Positions 9,894 through 18,840 of a DNA stretch of 32,233 nt are shown here, one piece after another. Made by a program: the position numbers and the translations under genes. The notes under the pieces were generated by a model. That model made no database searches. It saw nothing but the letters and a program-made list of their open reading frames with translations, and was not told where the DNA came from. Every line of letters starts with the position of its first letter. Within the stretch, counting starts at the first letter, position 1. Source of the stretch: Mytilinidion resinicola (taxonomy: Eukaryota; Ascomycota; Dothideomycetes; Mytilinidiales; Mytilinidiaceae); the NCBI RefSeq assembly GCF_010093595.1, contig NW_022985450.1:1172717-1204949 (forward strand). Reading direction: 5' to 3'.

Positions 9894-10838
9894 TTAGAAG
9901 TGGGTTATATTCCGTGGGTTATCCGAGGATTTCAGTCGAAACCGGGTTTCAAACAGTTCTTCGGGTTGTGTCCACCCTAATCGACTCTTCTTATTTCTCA
10001 CTCCTGACTCCCACATCTGTTGCTTACTAACAATCGCCGTTGGAAATAAGGATACCCAAGCCATTGGCCCGTCTTTGTCCGAATAGATTTGTCCGTTCAT
10101 CCGCTTGGCCCAACCTATGTCGTTGGTCCCGTCGAGTTTGAGATGTTGCCTTCCCCAGCACTCGGATACGTTCGTTCCATCGACAACGTCGCACAAGGCA
10201 ACGGTGTTGTTGGTGTCCAGGAAGCTTTGAATCAAGACAGGCAGGGTGGGATACGGTAGGCCATTGCTGCGTTGAATTGTAGATTCGCTGCATCGAATAT
10301 GTGCATCATGTGAAGGTACTAGAATAAAACTAAAGTCTGCATCTTTTCCGCTGAATCGGGGATACGTGTGTGAGAGGGAGGCCGGCTGCGGTAGCCTACG
10401 CTGGGCGGGGGTGTACATAGAAACAAATTCATTGGAAAGTAGGCTAACAGCATCTTTGACCCTATCCGAAGGAATGCATATCTCCCAGTCCTTTGGACGT
10501 TAGTTAAGCAATCGTGGTGGGCACGGCAGACAAACATGTTGGATGCGTTCAGCTCCATAAAACACGAGAGCCGAAACCCCGACCAAGCAGCAGATGATTC
10601 TATGCTTCTCAAAGATTTGAATAATCTGTATGACTTCGTGAGTCGCACGGCCGCCAGAAGAGGCTCGCTGGAGATTGACGATGTCAGGCCGAAGAGTTGC
10701 AGAAACGGTGTTTGACATATCGCGGTGTATCTGATTGCTGAGAGTCAGGTGGATCAATTGGAGCCTCTGTGATAGAGAAATGGAGAAGGACGTATTTGCG
10801 GTGTGGTGGGGGACGTCCAACTTTAAAGCGGACGCCAT
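9894..10838 (-). CDS. Nucleotidyltransferase-like fungal protein, two exons, intact
   Basis: Exon 1 is 10838-10536 and exon 2 is 10490-9894, joined across a 45-bp intron (10491-10535) with donor GTTTGT, branch GCTTAACTAAC and acceptor AAAG. Splicing removes an in-frame TAA and joins VSALVFYGAERIQH to DWEICIPSDRV. The product is 299 aa if it starts at Met 10838; a second in-frame Met at 10718 is an alternative start. The core G-x-SALxxYG-x-x-R...D-x-E resembles the N-terminal signature of nucleotidyltransferase-fold proteins (AbiEii/MNT style), but catalysis is inference. Conserved-looking blocks follow: SHTYPRF, FILVPSHDAHI, LCDVVDGTNVSE and RLGWTQPEELFETRFR. No signal peptide or membrane segment is visible. 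It is divergently arranged with the gene at 11237. I know this as an uncharacterised fungal family. Confidence 0.75.
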
Positions 10839-11236
10839 GCCTTGGCAGACCGTATGCCAACTATTGGTTTAGATTTCATTGGTGTACTCATCCATGGTAG
10901 TGGCATCGGAACTGTCGACTAGGCCCGAGCAATTCTGGGCTTCGTGGTCTTCGGGCTGGTCTGCGTTCAGCATCGTCGGAGTATCGAGCTGAGTAGGTGG
11001 GAAGCATTCTGCCATTTGTCGCCGCCTTTGTCCACCACATTGCACCGTCGTCTCCATCGCGGCCAACAAACATTCATGCGACCACCTACACTTGTACGCT
11101 TAGCACGCGTCGATTTCATGCAACGGAAACGTGCGCGCTCAGAAGGTGACGATCAAGCCGGCAGGTCGCGTCTCAAGCAACAGGCTCGCCATCCCGAAGG
11201 TCTCGGTCGCCGGAGAAGAGCACAACGGCCGATAAG
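10839..11236. other. Divergent intergenic region with a possible displaced N-terminus
   Basis: About 400 bp separate the minus-strand nucleotidyltransferase-like gene from the plus-strand gene at 11237. In a different plus frame from the downstream gene, 11118-11230 reads as a basic, protein-like stretch (MQRKRARSEGDDQAGRSRLK and PEGLGRRRRAQR). It could be the true N-terminus of the 11237 gene separated by a one-base frameshift near 11220, or chance. No clear TATA box is seen. Confidence 0.35.
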
Positions 11237-12309
11237 ATGGATTTCAAGGAAAAACTACAGTTCTTCAGCATTTTCTACGAAGAGCGGGCTCCAATTCCAA
11301 GCATACTTGAACAACACATATCAAATCTCCGAAAGCCGCGGCAAGTTTCATCGCCAAACGCGAAGCATATTCAAGAGATGGTGCCCGTGGCACGGTCCGA
11401 ACAGGATGGCATCGATGTACTGGAAGAGGTGTTGCTCTTAGCGCCTGCTAGTAAAGGGGGTATGCCGTGCGTTGAACGCGCTGCGAAGCCGAATCTCAGT
11501 CCGTATTTCTCGCCGCTGGCTACGAGTTTCGTGGCTGGGAGGGTGCGCCTTGAAACGTCGCAGCCAGATCATTGTTTTGGGTATCTTCCTTCGAAAAAGG
11601 CGAGGCCGGCGAGATTGAAGGCGTCATTTACGATTGAGGAAGAGAATATAATGAATAGGTACGTGACAGCACCTCATGCACTCTGCCGCACCTGCAACTA
11701 CAGCTCGGCCTCATCGACAATTACCAACATTACTAACACCTTGAATTGGGCAGATTCACATTGACCACAGAACTCTACTTTCCGTTCTTCACCGCCCGAT
11801 GGAAGAGCCCCGCACAAGAACAAACGCACCACTAAGCCATTCCACACGGTGCCTGCGACGGATCTACGATAGTCAACTACCTTCATCGATTCTATGTCAC
11901 TGCACGACCAACCCAAGCACCCAGCCTTGTTGAGACATGCCATTTCTCTGCCACAATAGACATGCGATCGATTATACTGTGGGTGCATTGGCGGGAACAG
12001 GATGAGAACGGAAATGTCAGCTATCGCATGGAGCAGGTTGAGTCTGGGATGCTAGATAAAGAAAGGGACAACAAGGAGATTCGGACGATACTCCGGAACC
12101 TGCAGGACCATGCGCTGGGGGACCGATTGCGGGGGATCAAGGAGCTGCTCCCAGCATTTTGGGAGCACTTGGCGAAACCGAGGCCGGTACAGACGGCCAT
12201 TGTGGTGAGCTCGCCGTCAGGAATGGAGAATGTTCCTGTGTTGCAGCCGCCAACGCCATTGTCCGATACGTTGGAACCTGTGCGGAAGAGGAGGAGGGAA
12301 GAAGAATGA
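11237..12309 (+). pseudogene. PD-(D/E)XK-like fungal protein of unknown function, with premature stop
   Basis: Exon 1 is 11237-11658 (MDFKEKLQFFSIFYEE...). The intron is 11659-11753 (GTACGT donor, TTACTAACACC branch, CAG acceptor). Exon 2 runs 11754-12309. The joined frame gives LETSQPDHCFGYLP, ENIMNRFTLTTELYFPFFTA, RWKSPAQEQTHH, then TAA at 11833-11835, then AIPHGACDGSTIVNYLHRFY, ETCHFSATIDM, ILWVHWREQDENG and ILRNLQDHALGDRL. The blocks on both sides of the stop are conserved in homologs I remember, where this position is Gln, so CAA to TAA is likely. PD...(15-60 aa)...xWK is compatible with a PD-(D/E)XK core; here the residue before WK is Arg. The family may be the one called DUF7924 (name uncertain). 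Open frame would be about 326 codons; as encoded it stops at about 167. Confidence 0.7.
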
Positions 12310-12794
12310 ATAGATATCAGCAGATGCGTGCAGCTGTCACTTCCAAGGCATACAGTACACGACGTTACCAGTGCCCATTGCGTCGTTGCCAGATCCCAGC
12401 ATAGGACGCAACCAGAGAAGGCAAGTATACAAGGTTCGCCCTACGCAGGCTCAGCTGCGGGAAAATACAATGAGGAGCGGTGTAGGAACGAGACGATGAA
12501 TGAAAGCTGCAGACATTGAATGGAGTAGCTGTGATTGAAGGCAAGTGTGCAACCTCAGCCTCGAGCGTGACCAGCTCTCTATATCACTCTAGTCCTCTCG
12601 CACCTTCCAGGGTCCGAGCATTAATTGCATATGCCGTCTTTTAGCATTTTGGTGTCACTCCCCCTGCGCTTACGTAACCAGATAGTGCACCTGGCGTCGC
12701 CCCTTGTACATATATCAACTGCGCACTCGTAATGCATCAACACCACATCCTCTACATCACCACCCCACGTCCTCTACATCACCGCCTCACCACC
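12310..12794. other. Intergenic, no gene seen
   Basis: No supported ORF. A short repeated phrase (CATCCTCTACATCACCACC and ACGTCCTCTACATCACCGCC) lies at 12748-12785, just before the MULE start. A TATA-like CATATATC near 12711 could have served the MULE. Confidence 0.4.
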
Positions 12795-13500
12795 ATGCCC
12801 CCCCCCCCGGGGCCGCCACGCGTCCGTAGAGGAAGGTATGAAGTCTATTAATGCATGGGCCAAGCAGGAGGGCTATGCAATCATCAAATACAGGAACGAA
12901 ATGGACAAGCGCACGCCCCTTAGTGTGCGCAAGGTGTTTGTTCAATGCGAGTATGGAGGAGTCAACACGCCAGCTAATAAGAAGCGCCATACCCGTTCGA
13001 AGAAGTCCAACTGCCTTATGAAAGGAGCCTTCACCAGAGACCTACAGCTAGGTGATTGATTATTTGAGGTTGAGGTTTCTGTTCACAGTCACGAGCCGTA
13101 CAACGCCGACGATGGGACTCTCGCTATACACCGAGATCTTGATGAGCAGAAGAACATCGCCAGCAAGGCTATAGCTATCTGGAAGGACGATGAGCGAGCA
13201 GCAACTGATGCTATAGATCTACAGAATGTAGCACGTGCCCCTCAAGATCTAACAACAGCTGGGATTGAGGCTATGCAGAAAGATCGAAAGAAATTCCTCG
13301 ACAAGCTCAACTTCTGCCTGGCAAAACCTACAGAGGATGAGTTTGTGGCCGCTTGGAACAAACTGGAATCAGATTATGCGGACAAACAACTCCTGATTGG
13401 TTACCTCACTAAAGAGTTGTGGCTATATAGAGAGGAGATTGCTACGCGCCATACTAGCCTTCTGCCGCACTTTGAAACCGATCCAGACAGCACAAAAATA
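12795..13500 (+). pseudogene. MULE transposase remnant with FAR1-type domain but no DDE core
   Basis: An ATG at 12795 is followed by a run of 11 C's that throws the frame off by one. In the shifted frame the text reads HASVEEGMKSINAWAKQEG and YAIIKYRNEMDKRTP, then VFVQCEYGG...KKRHTRSKKSNCLMKG. This is the FAR1/WRKY-GCM1-type zinc-binding DNA-binding domain of fungal MULE transposases. TGA 13057-13059 then interrupts at a probable Trp (GDxLFEVEV). The frame continues to NFCLAKPTEDEFVAAWNKL and SDYADKQLLIGYLTKELW, which resemble sequence that normally lies beyond the DDE domain. The DDE catalytic core is thus deleted. No terminal inverted repeats were identified. Confidence 0.65.
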
Positions 13501-13937
13501 CTGTGGAGAAGTGTTATGGCGAAGACGAAGGGTGGTAGGATGTCGCAGATACCGGTGCCAACCGTGTCAGGCAGCCGGTCGACGTGCTTGGAACCCCTCT
13601 CGTGTGGGCCGGGCCACACTCATTTCCGATCCATGGTGCTTGCTCCCCGAGGCATCCACATCGACGAAGAGAACTTCTACGTCACCGCTTTCTACCATTT
13701 CGACACGACTCCACTCGGGCTGTAACAGCTACAACCTAGGATCAACAACTCATACGGCTCACGGTCACCTACGTACAGGCACTCCCCCCCTTCTCTCCCC
13801 TTAATTCTCGTTCTTCTTCATTGATTGGTTGCTGCTAACGCGCACTCAGCGTGGCGAGGTCCTCTGTTCAGCTACAACAGGTTTCTCTCAGCTGGGTTCG
13901 TTCCTTTCAGCTGGCCTCTATTCAGCGGAGCTGATAA
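13501..13937 (+). other. No certain gene; possible decayed 5' part of the next gene
   Basis: An open stretch runs to TAA 13723-13725 and ends in IHIDEENFYVTAFYHFDTTP, with codons readable beyond the stop. A GCTAACGCGCACTCAG branch-plus-acceptor-like sequence lies near 13834-13849. This could be the damaged N-terminal exon region of the nuclease-like gene at 14061, but the evidence is weak. Confidence 0.3.
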
Positions 13938-14060
13938 GACCTAGGGGGTGGGCCATTTCCTATTAGTATATATTCGGCCCGTACGGCCACTACAATACAA
14001 GCAGAGTTCACATCAATTTTCAACCTGAGTACTCCGCCGCTCGAGGACACGCCTCGTTCG

Positions 14061-14948
14061 TTGCACTACAAGACTCAGGACGCTTTGAGCGAAACTAAGC
14101 TCTGGCTAGATGGGACAAATAACTTCATCAACAACTTGAAGAACGAATACACCGTCCTGACGTTTTATTGGAACTCCGAGGCAGAATTCGCCGACGTCGG
14201 CCAGCAGTTACTGCTATTGAAGGAACCGCGGCGGATGAACAGGAATACTAGGGGCAAATTTGTGCCAGAGCGGTGTTTGCAGGAGCGATTAAAGCCCACT
14301 GGTGAGCTATGGGTGGAACCTCCCATAACCCAACCCAATATGCCTACCCGGAGCTATACATTCGACATCCGACCCGATTGTTCCTATTGGGTGTCTCTTG
14401 CCGGCTTCAGCTTGAAATGGAGCTATGCCGTGGAGTCGATCGTGTCAATACACCGCGACAGGCAAGGTCTCCTGTGTCCGTACCTAACCGTTGAATTTAA
14501 AAAGGACGCTTCCACCATGACCAACACAATAGACCAAGTTGCGACAGCTGGGTCTCTAGCCCTCTACAACCGCTATTTACTCCGCAAGGAACACCTCGAC
14601 AAAGTCGGCAAGGGATACACTGAGAAGAAGTGGAGAGTCGTCCGGCGCTATGGTCTTACGTTTGAGGGATCGAAATTCAAAATTTGGTGCATTGAACCGA
14701 CAATCGATTACACCAATGGCACCTGGCACGGCTGCCGCATGGTAAAACTGTCCGCGGGCGAATGCACGGTTGGCGGGGGGTCAATCGAGAACTTAATTGA
14801 TTGGCTTAATGAAGTTCATGCCTGGGGGCTTAAGGTGCATGGGCCGGCATGTATGTACGATGTCAAGGTTGTCTTATTGAGATCCAGGGGCGCGCCACGA
14901 ACAAGTCTAACGGAGGAGGAATTAGAGAGATTAAGTAGTTTAGAATAA
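14061..14948 (+). CDS. PD-(D/E)XK nuclease-like fungal protein, 5' end uncertain
   Basis: A 295-codon open frame ends at TAA 14946-14948. The frame stays open back to 13938 but contains no ATG, so the start or an upstream exon is missing or spliced; 14061 is only where family-like sequence begins. Counting from 14061, the core is IRPDCSYW (Asp106, codon 14376) followed 39 residues later by LTVEFKKD (Glu145 at 14493, Lys147). This is a textbook PD...ExK arrangement. A downstream IDQVATAGSLALYNRYLL helix could supply the usual Gln. Preceding blocks (TLTFYWN-like, RRMNRNTRGKFVPE, WVEPPITQPNMPTRSYTFD) match the fungal family I know as PDDEXK_12. DNA cleavage activity is inference from the motif. 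No stop mutations are seen in this stretch. Confidence 0.7.
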   Translation: MHYKTQDALSETKLWLDGTNNFINNLKNEYTVLTFYWNSEAEFADVGQQLLLLKEPRRMNRNTRGKFVPERCLQERLKPTGELWVEPPITQPNMPTRSYTFDIRPDCSYWVSLAGFSLKWSYAVESIVSIHRDRQGLLCPYLTVEFKKDASTMTNTIDQVATAGSLALYNRYLLRKEHLDKVGKGYTEKKWRVVRRYGLTFEGSKFKIWCIEPTIDYTNGTWHGCRMVKLSAGECTVGGGSIENLIDWLNEVHAWGLKVHGPACMYDVKVVLLRSRGAPRTSLTEEELERLSSLE

Positions 14949-15127
14949 GGGGACTGATAATCTCACACCTCCCTAATTCCTCCACACACACCCCATTTTT
15001 GCTATTCGCACGCCCCCTTCCCCACCCCCCTATCGCTTCACCACCTTTTGATTAGCTCGGAGCAGCGCGGAGCTTCTCCGGGCATTTACATTTACGTCTC
15101 TCTGCACGTGATGCTATATGCAAGGCC
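14949..15127. other. Short intergenic spacer before the minisatellites
   Basis: Pyrimidine-rich sequence directly after the nuclease-like ORF (CCTCCACACACACCCC, CCCCTTCCCCACCCCCC). No gene seen. Confidence 0.4.
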
Positions 15128-15211
15128 GTACGTGAGCTTGTACGTGAGCTTGTACATGAGCTTGTACGCAAGCTCGTACATGAGGCTATACGTAAGGCTA
15201 TACGAATCGGC
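15128..15211 (+). repeat. 12-bp x7 minisatellite, block 1
   Basis: Seven tandem 12-mers derived from GTACGTGAGCTT. They drift progressively to GTACATGAGGCT, ATACGTAAGGCT and ATACGAATCGGC. The gradient suggests old duplication at one end and recent at the other. Confidence 0.9.
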
Positions 15212-15276
15212 ATGGCTATACAGCCTCTCCGTTGTACGGCGCATCCTTTCCGATTCGTGCAGCCGTATATACAGCT

Positions 15277-15324
15277 GTACATGAGCTTGTACATAAGGCT
15301 ACACGTGAGGCTATACAAATCGGC
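15277..15324 (+). repeat. 12-bp x4 minisatellite, block 2
   Basis: Four 12-mers: GTACATGAGCTT, GTACATAAGGCT, ACACGTGAGGCT, ATACAAATCGGC. The order and the terminal AATCGGCAT match the end of block 1 (15128-15211), so a larger unit containing the array was itself duplicated. Confidence 0.85.
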
Positions 15325-15526
15325 ATAATGTGATTGCTTGCGTTGTACATGGCTGCATTTGGAGAGAGCATTCGGAATTAGTGAGCGAGTTAAGCGAGTG
15401 AATCGGAGGCTCCGGAGTAGCCTTCCAAGCCAATCAGAAGGTGGTGAAGCGACAAGGAGGCGGGAGGGGGTGTGCAGTGATCGTCGTTCAAGGAAGACAT
15501 CAGCCTCATCGAGGAGGACAGCGCAC

Positions 15527-15594
15527 GACCAGAACGATCGCTGGACCATAACGGTCGCAGGACCAGAATGATCGCAGGTCCAGAACGATCGCAC
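15527..15594 (+). repeat. 17-bp x4 minisatellite
   Basis: Four tandem copies of GACCAGAACGATCGCAG with one to three differences each. It is unrelated in sequence to the 12-bp arrays just upstream. Confidence 0.85.
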
Positions 15595-16731
15595 GACCAA
15601 TCGAGCGCCTCATGGTTTTCATCCATGACAAAATGGGTGGCGAACTCGTATACATGAAAGTCCTAGTCTAGTCATCAGGATGGGGCCATAAAACGCGGGG
15701 AGTTAGGCAAAGGCTGAGTATTCCGCCGCTGATATCTGACTGTTGTATGCGTGATATCGCTCCGGTTGTGCATTCCTCGTAATTTCGATGTACCTGCTGC
15801 CCTTTTCCCCGCAGATTGGTGGGGTCGAACCCGAAGTCTTTTTAAGCCATCCATAGATATCACAAGAGGGATACGTGGGTTCGTCCCGGGCGGAGTACTA
15901 CGACGAGCCTGCGAATCAAAACGTAAGCATTTCGCTTCTTACAGATTGAGAGGATACATACATCGCGACGATCCCATAGCTCTTTGATAGATTGTGGCAG
16001 CTCAATTTCCCTTTTTTCCACCTCCATAAAAGCTCTGAACTCTATTATCGGGCTCAGAAGAGCGAGATGCTCACGCCTGGCCACTGTCCTCTTCTTCGGC
16101 GACGATGGTCTTGTAGGCGACTTTCCCTTCGAGCGTCACGGTAGGTGGGGGGAAGCTTGGCGCTTCCAAAACTGCATCACATTCCAACGCCGCGGACGTG
16201 GAGGCAGGCTCCTCAGGCGGTATATTCACATCGTCCTCTAGCACAGCGGCTACCCGCCCCCTCACTCTCTCGCTTTTGTGTGTCCTGCTCTGCGTGAATG
16301 GCTATCATCTCCAATCGCAGGCGTTCTCTGCGACTTCTGCCTTGTCGGCGACGCGCTTATTAGGCATGCATCTACGTCGTTTTCTGGATGTTGCGATTAG
16401 GAGTTGCTGTCTACTTCGCGCAGAATCGTGCTTCTACTACATTGTTGGCGTGCCGATGAACTATGTGTGTGCTGGGCCTCTAGCGCTGGGATGTCTAGAG
16501 GATTCTTGCTCGGATACTCGCTCGAGGTCAAGACGCGTGCAAACTCTTCCTATTCAGCACGGCATCCACGCCTTGCGATTGGCTTAAACTTCAGTACATC
16601 CTAGACGGAATTCCATATTCTAATTCCTCGCCAGAGAGACCTACATTACTTTATTTTCGGAGTCGGGTATTAATAGTTGCTCACTCAAGAACTGTCATGC
16701 ATCCAGATGTCGCCGAGTAGACCAACGTCGT
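15595..16731 (-). other. Degenerate, probably minus-strand coding remnant
   Basis: No intact gene. On the minus strand, one frame from about 16420 to 16071 reads protein-like text through several stops: SRKRRRCMPNKRVADKAEV near 16370-16310 (a possible nuclear localisation-type basic run), then LEDDVNIPPEEPASTSAALE and TVTLEGKVAYKTIV ending at 16071. It may be the downstream continuation of the decayed gene at 16732-18780 or a separate remnant. No family recognised. Confidence 0.3.
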
Positions 16732-17682
16732 TCACCCGAGAGCTGTCATGTATCTCCTCATGCCCTATGCCAGTATTTAGCTGTCGTTTCGTTCAACCGA
16801 ATAAAAAGATCTCACCTTGTGGCATGATTCAATTTGGCCCCCAGCCTGCGGGAATGCATCTTTCTCCGTGTTAGTACCGCTTTTAACAGCGTCATCATCA
16901 ACAGTACTCACAAGGTAGCGTGCCTCCCTGACCACCAATATGTGCTTGGGCGTACTGTTGCATGCAGTCTGCTCCGCGTGCTGAGCTCGATTGAGAGTCA
17001 GGGACATCTGTGTTCAGCTCGCCTTGTCCTGTCATTGCGCGTCCTTGGTCGTTAAGAGACATCTGAAGTGTTTGTTGCGCTGAATCGGGACTCGCCGGCT
17101 GCTGGCTCTGATTGAGCGCGATCCGCCCCACTGGCCTCGGAACACTGAATGCATTCTCCTTGTACCCTATGCCAGTACTTAGCGGTCGTTCAGTTCAACC
17201 AAATAAAAAAGAAATCACCTCGTTGGCATGATTCGATTTGAGAATAGGGCATTGTAGTGGGGACTTGGCCCTCAGCCTGCTGGAATACATCTCCCTGGAT
17301 GTTAGTATCAGTCTGTGTCGTGGAGTTGTCCGCTGAGCGTCCTCTGCTGATATCATGACTCGAGCGACTCCTCTTTGTACCTCGATCTGATTGGATTAGT
17401 TTGCTGCGGTCAGCAACTGTATATTAAAACTCCAGAGGAGGCGGAAGTACCTTCGCTTTCTACTGTTCCGCCCATCCTCCCATCTATCCCGTCCCATGAC
17501 TCTCCTACCGTCTGAGAGGCACACAAACTGTGGAGTGAAGACTGCTCGTTCATGGTCTGTTTCCTCTTTTTCGAGACGACGCATGCATCTTTTATCCGAG
17601 TCGCTAGAGTGGACAGCTGCGTCCATTCGGAGTACTCCGGTAAAGTCTTAAGTATTGCTAGGAAGGAGAGGAACTTACGCAT
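16732..17682 (-). pseudogene. 3' exons of an unrecognised, partly decayed gene with duplicated exon module
   Basis: Consistent GT..AG introns link these minus-strand exons in one frame: 17682-17451, 17386-17219, 17166-16912, 16859-16816, 16764-16732 (stop TGA). Introns are 64, 52, 52 and 51 bp. The protein moves from a folded-looking part (FLAILKTLPEYSEW, TLATRIKDACV) to a Ser/Gln-rich, probably disordered tail (TKRSRSSHDISRGRSAD, NQSQQPASPDSAQQTLQ). The exon ending SQIESCQRG with its intron is repeated as the exon ending GQIESCHK with its intron. Upstream the frame is linked only by damage: LNA-stop-RKFL requires a small frameshift near 17682. Low-complexity Q/S tails are common in fungal regulators, but no DNA-binding domain is seen. 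Confidence 0.5.
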
Positions 17683-17758
17683 TTAAAGTATCCGCGTCTG
17701 CAAGCCCTATAAGCACCCCTAGGTTGATCCCACTCCACCATTTACCCTCGTAAACTTA

Positions 17759-18214
17759 ATTACGGAAAACCTCCCGGTTATAGGGATCGCTATTGGAAAA
17801 CCATTCGGATTCCATCTCTTGTAGAGCCGCTCTTAGATGCGTCTGACCGCGCTTCAAATTCCGTAAGTCTCGATTGTCAGCCTGCCAACATTCCACATGC
17901 TCCCAAAGTTTTACAGACAAGAATCGACCACATATTGCTGTGGTGGAACGCTTTTGGTTGATAGCGTCAAATAACTAAAGGATAATTGAGGTATTGTCGG
18001 ACGATGAGATGCAAATGCCAGTCCAAAACAAGGAAGGATCCTTCTCGAAGCCAGCGACGAAGGTGGACGATTTCTTCTTCGCTTCTTCTCCGGACGGGAT
18101 TTTCTTCGCTAAGGAGACGAGGGAACGAATACTTTCATCCGAGAGGGGCTTGTTGCAATACTGGAAGGTAGTAAAGAAACGACGGATTTCGTCGTTTGAG
18201 CTCTGAGGATCCAC
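17759..18214 (-). pseudogene. Middle exon of the same unrecognised gene, with Gln-type stop
   Basis: A minus-strand frame reads SSNDEIRRFFTTFQYCNKPL, ESIRSLVSLAKKIPSGEEAK, STFVAGFEKDPSLFWTGI, NTSIIL, TAG at 17975-17977, LFDAINQKRSTTAICGRFL, KLWEHVECWQADNRDLRNLK and ALQEMESEWF. It then hits TAA at 17756-17758, after which VYEGKWWSGINLGVLIGL is still in frame. The text on both sides of each stop is uniformly protein-like, so CAG to TAG and probably CAA to TAA are the likely lesions. An acceptor-like ATCCTCAG precedes SSNDE. Function not recognised. Confidence 0.5.
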
Positions 18215-18336
18215 TCAGGTTGCTACTAGCGTGTCGGTGGCGTTACATCCTTCCATATCCGTAACAAGGGGGAATAGGGGAGTAACCCCCCCCACCTTTT
18301 CAGGGGCTATATATACGGGCCTTATGCCTCTTCAAA

Positions 18337-18780
18337 TCAACACAGAACTGCTTCTTCACAACCTGACAGATCCTTTAGACTTTTCGGTATTGCTCTTCGA
18401 AGAGCCGATATTGCGCAACTCGCGTCTTTGCGCGACAGCTCGACAAGGTCGTTGAGATGCTTCACTCGTGACTGAAGCCGTGAGCGATGATTAAGAAGAT
18501 ACGAAGTTGGAATTACTTCGTCGGATGGACCGATGATGGCTGCTATCTCTTCAATTTTCTTGCAGATTGCCGCTTGTTGCTGTTTGGTAGTAATAAGTCA
18601 GCCCAAGGCTAACAAGGCATTGCCGGAACCGTACTTCTTTATCGAGGGAAGCCATAATGCGGAGACTGAAGGGGACGAGTAATGGTTGGAATATGCGATG
18701 CGACGCATCAGACTTTGCCAAGTTCCACGCAGGACGCCGTCAGCTCGGTTAGTCTTACTCGACTTAACCCGCCGCCCCAT
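18337..18780 (-). pseudogene. 5' coding remnant of the same or an adjacent unrecognised gene
   Basis: The minus-strand frame reads RIAYSNHYSSPSVSALWLPS and KKYGSGNALLALG, TGA at 18598-18600, then LITTKQQQAAICKKIEEIAA, IIGPSDEVIPTSYLLNHRSR and VELSRKDASCAISALRRAIP, ending at TGA 18337-18339. CGA to TGA would restore the first stop. The helical, Leu/Arg-rich second part looks like a coiled-coil or helical-bundle region. The 120 bp between this and the next exon contain a TATATATA-bearing, G-tract stretch (about 18231-18340) that looks like inserted or promoter-like sequence, so connection to the downstream exons is unproven. Confidence 0.4.
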
Positions 18781-18788
18781 TCAGACTG

Positions 18789-18840
18789 ACCCAAAATACG
18801 AACTCCAGACCTCGACGAGCTTGGAGTTCGTATATTGGGT
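18789..18840. repeat. 18-bp near-perfect inverted repeat (hairpin)
   Basis: Left arm ACCCAAAATACGAACTCC (18789-18806) and right arm GGAGTTCGTATATTGGGT (18823-18840) pair with one mismatch around a 16-nt loop. There is no U-run after it, so it is not a bacterial-type terminator. It could be a recombination scar or the core of a tiny MITE. Confidence 0.85.

Noticed and set aside
15128..15324. CRISPR-like array
   Set aside because: Head-to-tail 12-bp units without spacers, in a fungal context; it is a minisatellite.
15810..15845. GGGTTCGACCCC on the minus strand, resembling a tRNA T-arm
   Set aside because: The T-stem does not pair over five bases and no acceptor or anticodon arms are present at the right distances.
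18231..18360. Solo LTR (TGTCGG start, TATATATA, ACA-type end)
   Set aside because: No target-site duplication or matching second copy could be found in the window, so it is left as unassigned sequence.
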